From an uncultured Gammaproteobacteria bacterium (GTDB taxonomy: Bacteria; Pseudomonadota; Gammaproteobacteria; HK1): 64,000 nt of DNA. Location: positions 1 to 64,000 of the forward strand of contig CAMYJH010000022.1 of NCBI GenBank assembly GCA_947258715.1. The letters run 5' to 3'. Of this stretch, positions 32,522 through 40,301 are shown in pieces. A program made the translations under genes and the position numbers. The first letter of the stretch is position 1; every line of letters begins with the position of its first letter. Under the pieces are notes generated by a model, which made no database searches, was not told the origin of the DNA, and was given only the letters and a program-made list of their open reading frames with translations.

Positions 32522-33574
32522 GTGCCCGATCCCACCATCAAGCTGGCTTACGCCTTCGGTCCTCCGCAGGCGGACGCTGTGATTCGTGCGCGGCCGGAAG
32601 ATTTCGAGGTGGAGGAGTTACTGCGTTTCGAGCCGACCGGCGATGGCGAGCACGCTTACTTGAGCGTCAGAAAGCGGGGTTTGAACACCCGAGCGGTGGC
32701 GCAGATGCTCGCGCGTCACGCGGGCGCGCGCGCCATCGACATCGGATTTGCCGGAATGAAGGATCGAAACGCGGTCGCCACCCAGTGGTTCAGCGTCGGC
32801 CTCGCCGGGCGCGGCGATCCGGATTGGCACGCGCTCAACGATGACGCCCTTAAGGTGCTTCTAGCGACCCGCCACGAAAAGAAGCTTCGCCCGGGGCAGC
32901 TTATGCAAAACCGTTTCCGCATAACTCTGCGATCGCTCAGGGGTGATCGAGAAGGGGTTAAGGCGCGCCTGGATCGGATCGGGTCTGAGGGCGTACCCAA
33001 CTACTTCGGGCCCCAGCGCTTTGGCCGCAACGGCGCGAATCTGGACGCCGCCCGGGAGCTGTTCCAGGGTATTCGGCAGGTGCGGGATCGGAAGCTCAAG
33101 GGGATTTATCTCTCCGCGGCCCGCGCCCATGTGTTCAACCACGTGCTTTCGGCAAGGGTTGCCGCCGGGAGCTGGAACCGGACGCTGCCGGGCGAGGTGT
33201 TCATGTTCGACGACTCCCGCAGCCGCTTCCCGACGCATGACGAAGATCTTGCCGCCGACCCGCGGATTGAGAAACTGGAGCTTCACCCCACTGGTCCGCT
33301 ATGGGGAAAAGGATCGCCGGACGCCGCCGGCCAAGCGGCGGATGTTGAGCGGGAAGCGGTAAAAGGACTGTCGGATCTGGCTGGGGGACTGGAAGCAGCC
33401 GGGTTCAAAGCAGACCGTCGGGCGCTTCGGCTTCGCGTGGTCGATCTGGATTATCGGCACAGTGGCGAAGACGCTGTCATGTTGACCTTTGCGCTTCGCC
33501 CTGGCGCCTTCGCCACCGCGGTAATGCGTGAAGTTGCGCAAGTAAGGGAGCAGCGCTCAGCGCAGCCGGACTAG
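32522..33574 (+). CDS. truD: tRNA pseudouridine synthase D
   Basis: Converts U13 in tRNA(Glu) and others to pseudouridine. The 350-residue product has the catalytic Asp in GFAGMKDRNAVATQWFSV, the N-terminal ARPEDFEVEELLRFEPTGDG and the TruD insertion (VPNYFGPQRFGRNGANLDAA). GTG at 32522 is the only start giving the conserved N-terminus. It lies 48 bases after ispF. In E. coli surE and pcm come next; here they do not. Confidence 0.96.
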   Translation: MPDPTIKLAYAFGPPQADAVIRARPEDFEVEELLRFEPTGDGEHAYLSVRKRGLNTRAVAQMLARHAGARAIDIGFAGMKDRNAVATQWFSVGLAGRGDPDWHALNDDALKVLLATRHEKKLRPGQLMQNRFRITLRSLRGDREGVKARLDRIGSEGVPNYFGPQRFGRNGANLDAARELFQGIRQVRDRKLKGIYLSAARAHVFNHVLSARVAAGSWNRTLPGEVFMFDDSRSRFPTHDEDLAADPRIEKLELHPTGPLWGKGSPDAAGQAADVEREAVKGLSDLAGGLEAAGFKADRRALRLRVVDLDYRHSGEDAVMLTFALRPGAFATAVMREVAQVREQRSAQPD

Positions 33575-33821
33575 GGCGTGAGCTTAATCCGATTGAAGCA
33601 TATGCGTCGGATTCTCAAACGCCCGACGGCCGTCAACGCCGCGCCGGGGATGGGCGACTTAAGCATCAACTTCGGTCTTCGGCCACGTGTCAGGAATGTG
33701 CTTGGCCGGACGGTGTGCCGCGACCCTGTTTAAGCGTCCACGCCGCGCTTGGACAGACAGCCCATCAGCACTGCTCGTGCGGCGCGCGACAGTGGCGTGT
33801 ATGAGCCTAAGATTAGTGCGA

Positions 33822-34292
33822 TTATCCGGGGTAAGGCGCGAACCGGAGCTTACCGCCGACGCGTTTCACTGCCTCTTCGATCTCCTGCACATGTTTTTGC
33901 TCGCCCAGATAAAGAAGCTCCAGATACGGCAGTCCGTTCTGCGGCGCAAAACTCAGCGCCTCGACAATGACCTGAGCGGTTTTATCCGGGTTTTCGCCGC
34001 TGACCATGAACCGCGTCGGCTTGCTCTCCGCCGGTGCGAGCCGGGCAAACAATTTTCGCGACAGGTCGCTCTGGGCGCCGGTCTTGAACAAACTGACAAA
34101 GGCCGAATCGGCCAGCTTGCTGCCGCTTTCGATAATCATGTAATCGAAGCCGGGTCCGAATGCGTTTTTCGCCATCTCGATACGCTGATCCGTCGGTTCG
34201 GCTTGCTTGATCTGGGTGGCACAACCGGCGACCAGAACAATGGCCGCGAGAACGGAGGCGGCGAGGGTGAAAGTTCGTTTGAGATTCTTCAT
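33822..34292 (-). CDS. predicted lipoprotein, paralogue A of a tandem pair
   Basis: A 156-residue protein with a lipoprotein signal: MKNLKRTFTLAASVLAAIVL, then the lipobox V-A-G-C at about 20-23, so it is likely anchored in the envelope. The mature part is shared with the gene at 34535: AFGPGFDYMIIESGSKL, ALSFAPQNGLPYLELLYLGE and the ending RVGGKLRFAPYPG. About half of the residues agree by eye. No family was recognised. The two lie head to tail on the same strand with 242 bases between, suggesting duplication. Confidence 0.75.
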   Translation of the reverse strand: MKNLKRTFTLAASVLAAIVLVAGCATQIKQAEPTDQRIEMAKNAFGPGFDYMIIESGSKLADSAFVSLFKTGAQSDLSRKLFARLAPAESKPTRFMVSGENPDKTAQVIVEALSFAPQNGLPYLELLYLGEQKHVQEIEEAVKRVGGKLRFAPYPG

Positions 34293-34534
34293 TAACTGGC
34301 TTCGCTAAGTAATTGGACGTACGGGAGAATTCGGCTGGAGAACGAATTTGCTCCCAGCCTCAAATGAGGCTTCCACTTCGATTCAAAGTCCGCGCTGAAC
34401 ACATCAACCGGCTCGAACTTGATGATCGCGACCACGACGGAGACAGCACCGCGGCGGCCCTCGCGCTTGATAACGGTACGTTCGCCGCCGTAGTGCTTAG
34501 CAAAACTCGCCTGTCTTGACCAGACGCCAGTCGA

Positions 34535-35005
34535 TCAGCCCGGGTAGGGCGCAAAGCGCATCTTACCGCCGACGCGCTTCACCGACTCTTCGATACCCTG
34601 CACGTACTGCTCATCGCCTAGATACAAAAGCTCCAGCTTAGGCAGCCCGTTTTCCGGCGCTCGGCTCAGCGCCTGAATGATGACAAGGGCGGTTTTCTCG
34701 CCGCGCGGTCCCGTTACCAGGAACGGTGTGCCCTCGCTCTCGGCCTTTGCGATTCGGTTAAACAGGTGTCGCGACAGGTCACTTGAGGGGGCCGCACGGA
34801 AAAAGCCAACGAAGATCGCATCACCCAGCTTGCTGTCGGGTTCGATAATCATGTAATCGAAACCCGGGCCGAAGGCCGCCGTGGCCGCCTCGACGCGTGG
34901 GTTCATCTCCGTCGATTCCTTGATCGTAGCGCCGCAGCCGGCGAGCAGCCCGCCGGTTGTCAACACTGCGGCGAGAAGCATGAGATTTTGTTTCATCGTT
35001 TTCAT
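34535..35005 (-). CDS. predicted lipoprotein, paralogue B of a tandem pair
   Basis: A 156-residue protein from the ATG at 35005 (34996 is an alternative). The lipobox is L-A-G-C (TTGGLLAGCGATIKES). The mature part repeats the pattern of paralogue A: AFGPGFDYMIIEPDSKLGDA, SDLSRHLFNRIAKAES, NGLPKLELLYLGDEQYVQGI and RVGGKMRFAPYPG. The start at 35071 would add a non-signal leader and is rejected. The promoter of this gene is divergent from the lipoprotein at 35123. Function is unknown; conserved aromatic and Pro-Gly end suggests a compact periplasmic domain. Confidence 0.75.
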   Translation of the reverse strand: MKTMKQNLMLLAAVLTTGGLLAGCGATIKESTEMNPRVEAATAAFGPGFDYMIIEPDSKLGDAIFVGFFRAAPSSDLSRHLFNRIAKAESEGTPFLVTGPRGEKTALVIIQALSRAPENGLPKLELLYLGDEQYVQGIEESVKRVGGKMRFAPYPG

Positions 35006-35122
35006 GGTTTGTATTGTCTCGATTGATTGCAAAAGGATGGGGTCAACGGACCAGTTGGCATATATCGCCACAGCTGATCATAATGTATCGCTCTATGCTG
35101 GCGACAGGACCCCTCGAAATAC

Positions 35123-35659
35123 TTGAATATATTATTAAAAATCGGTCGATCCCAGTTCTTTTTGCTGGCCGCGCTGCTACTTGCCGGCTGCGGCACGGTG
35201 TACGTCAACGAAGAGGATCGCAACCTCGGGGCGTCCGAACGCGACAGCTTCGCCGTGGAGCGCTCCGTGGACAGCGTTTACCGCGAGCTTTACGGCCGCC
35301 TGGGGCACTGCGTTTCGATCTATAGTTACCGCGTACGGGGCAACATCACCCGCGATCGGGATGCCGCCCATGTCACCGTGGATTCCGGCGTGGGCTTCGA
35401 TCGGGTGCTCTATCTTGCCGACTCATTTTTTCTTAGAGCCGAGCTCGAGCGCTTGGGGCCGGAGCGCACTTCTATTCTTCAGAGCGCTGAAGGCCGCTGT
35501 AGTCCAGCGGCGATGCCGGATCGCGCCGTTCGCCGACGCTCGAATGGCGGGAGCGCCATAGCGGCTGCCCGGGCCTTCCGCGGATACTTTCCGCCGTGCA
35601 CAGGGAAGCCCACGGACGGGCGCGGTGTACAGGGACGCCAGGGAAGGCGACAGCAGTAA
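35123..35659 (+). CDS. predicted lipoprotein, likely frameshifted at its 3' end
   Basis: A lipoprotein-type protein of up to 178 residues, starting from TTG 35123. The signal and lipobox are clear (FFLLAALLLAGCGTVYVNEE). Residues about 30-115 are protein-like (VDSVYRELYGRLGHCVSIYS, GNITRDRDAAHVTVDSGVGF). From about residue 115 the translation becomes Arg/Gly/Pro-rich without structure. The +1 frame instead continues plausibly to a stop at 35561 (FRALKAAVVQRRCRIAPFAD). A frameshift near 35465 is therefore likely, either real decay or a sequence error. No family recognised. Confidence 0.55.
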   Translation: MNILLKIGRSQFFLLAALLLAGCGTVYVNEEDRNLGASERDSFAVERSVDSVYRELYGRLGHCVSIYSYRVRGNITRDRDAAHVTVDSGVGFDRVLYLADSFFLRAELERLGPERTSILQSAEGRCSPAAMPDRAVRRRSNGGSAIAAARAFRGYFPPCTGKPTDGRGVQGRQGRRQQ

Positions 35660-35680
35660 ACGCGGCAGGGAAGATCCATT

Positions 35681-36454
35681 ATGGAAATCATCAATAGAAC
35701 CGAAACGGCGGATCCGCGATCCGAAGAAGGCGCGAGCGATACCCGAGAACAAAGCTCGAACCTGGGACGGCCGGCTTGTTCGGGTGGGCGGAAGATCCGC
35801 AGCCTGGTCATGTGGAGCGGCGGCCTGGATAGCACCTATGCGCTGGCAAGGCTGCTGCAAGAAACCACAGACGAAGTCTACGCCCATCATATCCACCTGA
35901 ATGCGCCCCGGGATGATGCCAAGTCGAGAAGCCGGCGCTGTGAATTCGAGGCCCAAGCCATTTCGCGCCTGGTGGTGCCGTTGAAATCCCGCTTCAGGAG
36001 CTTTGAATACTCGGAAAGCCGCGCCGATCTAACGGCCTTTGCGTGCTTCGCCCGGGACACGACCAGCGCCATGTTCTTTGCCGCCCAGTTGGCCATGAGC
36101 CGGGGCTTCACGCCTTTCGATCGGATCCTGGTAGGCGTTGATGACGAAGATCCCAGGTGGCGGCCGGGAACCGAGCTCTACGCCTTGAGGCGCATGCTGA
36201 TGAACCGCATCCTGCGCGCGGTGTGGGAGTCGGAAGAGATCCCTTATCTCTACGTGTTTTATCCCCGGCCTTCGCGCGCAGACGCCTTCGCGTATTTAGG
36301 ACAGGAGCTGGCCCCGCTGACCGTGAGCTGCCGCCACCCGGAAGCAGGCGGGCTCGGTTTTGGCGACCACGCCTTGCACCCATGCAACGCCTGCGCCAAG
36401 TGCCGCTCACGGCCAAAGCTGGAGCAGGATGCGGAAGACGAGGCGGCGGCGTAA
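35681..36454 (+). CDS. QueC-like PP-loop ATPase family protein
   Basis: A 257-residue protein with an ATP-pyrophosphatase PP-loop, LVMWSGGLDSTYALARLL (about residues 42-59), and a C-terminal zinc-type cluster HPCNACAKC, an extra Cys in VSCRHPE preceding it. This C-x(n)-CX2CX2C order matches QueC, the 7-cyano-7-deazaguanine synthase. It differs from canonical QueC: an N-terminal extension of about 40 residues, a longer gap before the last Cys triplet, and no queC-like neighbours (queD, queE). AGGGAAG precedes the ATG at 35681. Related stand-alone QueC-like proteins occur in phage-defence systems (Qat, CBASS-associated Cap9) and protein or DNA modification; which applies here is unknown. Confidence 0.75.
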   Translation: MEIINRTETADPRSEEGASDTREQSSNLGRPACSGGRKIRSLVMWSGGLDSTYALARLLQETTDEVYAHHIHLNAPRDDAKSRSRRCEFEAQAISRLVVPLKSRFRSFEYSESRADLTAFACFARDTTSAMFFAAQLAMSRGFTPFDRILVGVDDEDPRWRPGTELYALRRMLMNRILRAVWESEEIPYLYVFYPRPSRADAFAYLGQELAPLTVSCRHPEAGGLGFGDHALHPCNACAKCRSRPKLEQDAEDEAAA

Positions 36455-36469
36455 ATGTCCTGAGCCGAC

Positions 36470-36763
36470 GTGGACGCGAAGCAACCCGCCGTTTATATCC
36501 TATCGAGTAGACGCAACGGCACGCTATATATTGGAGTGACGTCAGATCTGGTTAAGCGCGTTTGGGAACACAGGCACGATGTGGTGCCCGGATTCACGCG
36601 ACGTTACAGAATCCATCGTCTTGTTTATTTCGAGCTTTGGGGCTCGATATCGGATGCAACCGAGAGAGAAATGCGGCTCAAGAAATGGAACCGAGCCTGG
36701 AAAGTTGAGCTGATCGAGTCCGTGAATCCGAACTGGCGCGACCTTTGGAACGAGATTCTTTAA
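36470..36763 (+). CDS. GIY-YIG domain protein
   Basis: A 97-residue single-domain GIY-YIG protein of the UPF0213/YhbQ-like type. The motif appears as VYILSSRRNGTLYIGVTSDL, followed by the conserved Arg and His (RVWEHRHDVVPGFTRRYRI), LVYFELW, and a closing TEREMRLKKWNRAWKVELIE. The Arg and Glu of the nuclease core seem present. Start is GTG 36470; the stop of the PP-loop gene is 15 bases upstream, so both may form an operon. Such small proteins are common and often horizontally moved; biological role is mostly unknown. Confidence 0.8.
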   Translation: MDAKQPAVYILSSRRNGTLYIGVTSDLVKRVWEHRHDVVPGFTRRYRIHRLVYFELWGSISDATEREMRLKKWNRAWKVELIESVNPNWRDLWNEIL

Positions 36764-36824
36764 CTGTAGTATTGCTTGTTGTCTTACTGAGTAGAATCCG
36801 GCTTTCAGCCAGATTGAATTTTCT

Positions 36825-37186
36825 AACTGGATCCCCGCTTCCGCGGGAATGGCGAATGGAGGATTGTCTTAGCCCAGGGGCAAGGGTCCTTCTCATTAAA
36901 TGAAACGGGCGGTCTCAACTCCATATCCGATGCCGGCTTTGTTGTCTTCACGCTTTCTCAACAATGTTTTTAGAACCTATCTCAAAGTTGCGTTGCCTAG
37001 CCCAACGGCGTTAAAAGCAGGCTCAAAATGCTCATTTACTCGCGTGTAAATTGCGCTCGTTAAGGCTGTTTTTACCTTGTCTTATCCAAGTTCGCCAAGT
37101 TTGAGATAGGTCCTAGTTAACCAAGTCAGCCCCTCTTAATACCATTGAAACCAGTTTCGCCATTCCCGCGGAAGCGGGAATCCAGT
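36825..37186. repeat. inverted dRS3-like pair flanking a MITE-like element
   Basis: A plus-orientation copy at 36825-36853 and a minus-orientation copy at 37159-37186, about 300 bases apart. Between them lies the element at 36974-37113. The whole 518-base gap from 36764 to 37281 holds no gene. Confidence 0.75.
36974..37113. mobile_element. 140-bp MITE-like element with ACCTATCTCAAA ends
   Basis: Terminal inverted repeats AACCTATCTCAAAGTTG and its counterpart CAAGTTTGAGATAGGTC match over about 14 bases. The inside carries further dyads (TAAAAGCAG, CGCTCGTTAAGG) and no reading frame. Flanking TAG/CTAG could be the target duplication. It differs in sequence from the 24.7-kb element. Confidence 0.7.
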
Positions 37187-37281
37187 GAGCGAAGTACTCA
37201 TTAAGCGCTGCGATTCAAGAATTCACTGGCGCCGAAATTCTTTCTGCGTTCAGAGACAACGCGAGCGCCGGGTTCAGGTGC

Positions 37282-37818
37282 CTACTTTTTGAGCAGCACG
37301 TAAACGGCTCCGGTGCCGCCGTCATCCGGCGCGGCCGAGCAGAAAGCCACCACGTCGCTTCGAAGCCTGAGCCACGTGGCGACATTTTCTTTCAGAACCG
37401 ATCCCCCTGTGCGCAGCCCCTTGCCGTGAATGACGCGTACGCAGCGGAGCCGGCGCTGGGAGCACTCCGAGAGAAAGTTCTGCAGTGCTTCGCCCGCCTC
37501 ACGAACACGCATGCCGTGGAGATCCAGCTGGTCCTCGATTCGAATCTGCCCCCGCTTGAGCATGCGAATCACCTTGCGCTGCACCCCCGGCGAGGCGTGG
37601 AAAAGCGAGCCGTGGCTCGACGGCTTATCGCTTTCGTAGGGGGCTCGGTCCTCCGCTGAGATATCCGCGTTCGCCCCCTCGCGGGGTGCCGGCCTGGGCC
37701 GTGACCGCTGATGCTGAACGCGATCGTCGTGCAGCCGTCGCGCGCCGCCCGCGGCACGACGAAACAGCGTCAGGTCATCGTCATGGTCGGGCTTCGGTTT
37801 TCGACGGTCAGCGCACAT
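37282..37818 (-). CDS. Smr domain endonuclease-like protein
   Basis: A 178-residue protein from the ATG at 37818 (37854 is also in frame). The C-terminal Smr domain is clear: IEDQLDLHGMRVREAGEALQ (the LDLHG motif), VRVIHGKGLRTGGSVLKE (the HGKG motif) and the end GTGAVYVLLKK. It belongs to the SmrA/SmrB type in Gammaproteobacteria. SmrB in E. coli cleaves mRNA at collided ribosomes, SmrA is less defined; which one this is cannot be decided here. The N-terminal half is charged and low in order. Confidence 0.9.
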   Translation of the reverse strand: MCADRRKPKPDHDDDLTLFRRAAGGARRLHDDRVQHQRSRPRPAPREGANADISAEDRAPYESDKPSSHGSLFHASPGVQRKVIRMLKRGQIRIEDQLDLHGMRVREAGEALQNFLSECSQRRLRCVRVIHGKGLRTGGSVLKENVATWLRLRSDVVAFCSAAPDDGGTGAVYVLLKK

Positions 37819-38114
37819 TTCGTTGCAGTTGGCCGATACAGGCCGGAATCGCATTTCTTAAATCAGATATCAAGGTCGAAGTTACTGAGAGTAACAGAAC
37901 TTTTAGCTCCGTCTACTCGCCGGTCCGCAGGCGGTCAGAGCGGGGAGACTGGACTATGCTTTGAGGCGTGGCGGGCGCGCTTCGGTAACCCGCCTAAAGA
38001 AACATTATGCCGCGGCCTTTATTAAAGTGGCGCTGACTTTCATTCCGGGCTTGGGGTCTTCGCGGCTTGCGCCCTTCATTTAATAAGACGGTCCTCGATC
38101 GCATTGAAACAGTG

Positions 38115-39653
38115 ATGGTTCAAACCGTGCAGAAAAATGCTCTTCAGCCGGGGCACTCGATCAACTGGTATCAGATCACCGGCATTCTCGGGATCGGCGG
38201 CTTCGGCATCACCTACTTGGCCGAAGACGAGAATCTGCTCCAGCAGGTGGCAGTCAAGGAATACTTTCCCAGGGAATGGGCGCTGAGGGGGGAGGACGGC
38301 TGCGTTGAATGCGCCTCGGTCGATGACCTGGAGAACCACCGGTGGGGCATGGACCGTTTCATCAGCGAAGGAAGAATTCTGGCGAAATACGATCACCCGT
38401 CCATCGTCCGAGTGATGTCGGTATTCGAGGCCAACAAAACGGCCTACCTGGTGATGCGCTACGAGGAGGGCGCAACGCTGAAGGAAGTTCTCAAACAGAC
38501 GCCAGAGCTTGCTGAGGACGAGCTCAAGACCATGCTCCGAAGCCTACTGGAAGGGCTCGAACTGATGCACGAGTCAGGCGTGATTCACCGCGACATCAAG
38601 CCGGACAACATTTTTCTTCGGCGTGACGGTACGCCGGTGTTGCTGGATTTCGGCTCAGCCCGACAGGCCATCGGCGAAAAGACCATGGATTTGACCACGC
38701 TGGTATCTGCCGGCTACGCGCCCATCGAGCAATATGCGGAGGACAACGGGAAGCAGGGGCCATGGACGGATATTTACGGACTCGGCGCGACCGTTTACCG
38801 CACCATCATGGGCAGCAAGCCGCCCGATGCCCTGGTGCGCAGCAATGGGCTCATCAATTTGTCTCGCGACGTCACTCCATCGCTCGCCGACGAGAAGATG
38901 GACAAGTATTCCTACCGCTTTCTCAAGGCTGTCGACCATGCGCTGGCATTTAAGGCCAAAGATCGTCCCCAGAGTATTGCCGCCTGGAGGGAAGCGCTCA
39001 GACTCGATCATTCAGGCGATGCGGAAACTGAGGAGAACAAGTCCTTTGTGGCGTCTTCCGGCGTCATGCATGTGGAAGTCGACAACATCGATACCGGCCA
39101 ATGGGACATCGAGAGTGTTGAGAAGAGAGACGACACTTCAGGCGAGCCACGGGGGAGCATCGAAGACGATTACGGGCACGTGGTCGGGGATCTGCGCCAA
39201 AAAATATACCTGGACAGCTTCAATGCTCTGGCGGCACGAAGGTTGGGACTGTCTTGGAACTGGGCGGCCGGAATCTTTACCTGGCTCTGGCTCATGTATC
39301 GAAAGATGTACCTGTGGGGGCTGATCGTTTATCCGCTTATCGCGATCGTTTTGCTTCTACTCATCGATTACTTTCTGCCGGCTGTTGCCGGGCCAGGCGC
39401 AAGAGCACCCGGCATGGTGCTCGGCGGGTATTTCTTCGTTACGACGCTGCTCGGAGGCGCGTTTGGCAACTCCATCTATCGCCGCCACGTGGTCAAGAAA
39501 ATCCGAAAGGCGAGAGAGCTCGACATCAGCGGCAAGGAGCGGGGAGAACTGCTGCGACTAAAGGGCGGGGTGACTTTTGCCTTCCCGTTCTTGGCGCTGA
39601 TGGCGCTGGCAGCGGTGGTCGTGGGGATCGCTGTGTTAACGAGAGGGGCTTAG
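38115..39653 (+). CDS. membrane-anchored Ser/Thr protein kinase
   Basis: A 512-residue Hanks-type kinase from the ATG at 38115. Kinase core: GILGIGGFGITYLAEDENLL (P-loop), catalytic Lys in VAVKEYFPREW, the HRD loop VIHRDIKPDNIFLRRDG, DFG as LLDFGSARQ, and activation loop to APIEQYA. After an acidic linker, the C-terminal 130 residues hold three TM segments (WNWAAGIFTWLWLMYRKMYL, LIVYPLIAIVLLLLIDYF, FAFPFLALMALAAVVVGIAV), resembling DUF2628-type membrane modules. The VAVKEYFP family often works with phosphatases and FHA proteins; an FHA gene lies at 57.8 kb, not adjacent. The preceding TTG at 38067 has no RBS. Confidence 0.9.
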   Translation: MVQTVQKNALQPGHSINWYQITGILGIGGFGITYLAEDENLLQQVAVKEYFPREWALRGEDGCVECASVDDLENHRWGMDRFISEGRILAKYDHPSIVRVMSVFEANKTAYLVMRYEEGATLKEVLKQTPELAEDELKTMLRSLLEGLELMHESGVIHRDIKPDNIFLRRDGTPVLLDFGSARQAIGEKTMDLTTLVSAGYAPIEQYAEDNGKQGPWTDIYGLGATVYRTIMGSKPPDALVRSNGLINLSRDVTPSLADEKMDKYSYRFLKAVDHALAFKAKDRPQSIAAWREALRLDHSGDAETEENKSFVASSGVMHVEVDNIDTGQWDIESVEKRDDTSGEPRGSIEDDYGHVVGDLRQKIYLDSFNALAARRLGLSWNWAAGIFTWLWLMYRKMYLWGLIVYPLIAIVLLLLIDYFLPAVAGPGARAPGMVLGGYFFVTTLLGGAFGNSIYRRHVVKKIRKARELDISGKERGELLRLKGGVTFAFPFLALMALAAVVVGIAVLTRGA

Positions 39654-39740
39654 GTCTCAGCCTTCGGTTGCGCGACGATAGCGGCGAAGTTCGACCGAGA
39701 CTCCGGCAGCGCCGTAGAGACACTCGAGCGGGTTGTGACA

Positions 39741-40164
39741 ATGGTGGCGGAAAAGCTCTTCATCTACGGCACGCTGATGTTTTCAGAAATCCGTTCGGCG
39801 TTCGTTCGTCGCCCGTTCTAAACCTCTGTCGCCGATACTCAAGGCTATCGGTTCAACCGCCCTATTCGCCGGGCGGGCATCGGTGCCCCGAATCGTCGCA
39901 GACGAGAGTGCCAGCGCGTGTGGGCTCCTTCTTCCAGGCGGCGACCGTACACTTGTGAGAATATTCGGTACCTTCGAAGGATTCAAAGACGCGCTCTATA
40001 CCCGCCTGGGCGTCAGCATCAAAGACAGCGATGAAGCTGCGCTCGAGACCTTAGTATACGTCTCCGGTCCAGCGATACGGGCAACGCTCGAAGGCCACCG
40101 GGATCTGGAAACCTTTCGCGGGCGCCATCTTTTGGCTTATCGCAGACGCATCGTTGCGGCGTGA
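39741..40164 (+). pseudogene. gamma-glutamylcyclotransferase-like (AIG2 family) gene with frameshift
   Basis: From ATG 39741 the frame reads MVAEKLFIYGTLMFSEIRSA and hits TAA at 39816-39818. YGTLM is the substrate-binding signature of AIG2/GGCT proteins. In the +1 frame the family continues to 40164: ILKAIGSTALFAGRASVPRI, ACGLLLPGGDRTLVRIFGTF with the catalytic-type Glu in TFEGFKDALY and YVSGPAIRATLEG. A one-base shift near 39800-39815 has therefore split one gene of about 140 residues. It is either a pseudogene or a sequencing error. Confidence 0.75.
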
Positions 40165-40237
40165 CGGGATGCATGAACTTAAGGCAAATGAAATACAAAC
40201 TCCCAATGTAAGTACGCACAGTGCGGGAAGCCTGCAC

Positions 40238-40264
40238 GGGGCCGGGGTAGTGTGCCCCGGCCCC
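40238..40264. terminator. strong hairpin after the GDSL hydrolase gene
   Basis: GGGGCCGGGG-TAGTGTG-CCCCGGCCCC has a perfect ten-base GC stem. It lies 38 bases past the end of the minus-strand GDSL gene. No T run follows on the minus strand; on the plus strand GAAAATTT follows. Terminator function is probable but not certain. Confidence 0.6.
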
Positions 40265-40301
40265 GAAAATTTACGCGAAACGTGGTATCTACGTTATTGA
40301 A

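Noticed and set aside
36470-36763. The GIY-YIG gene as part of a homing intron or a UvrC-type excinuclease
   Set aside because: Single small domain without the other UvrC domains, and no intron-like split gene around it.
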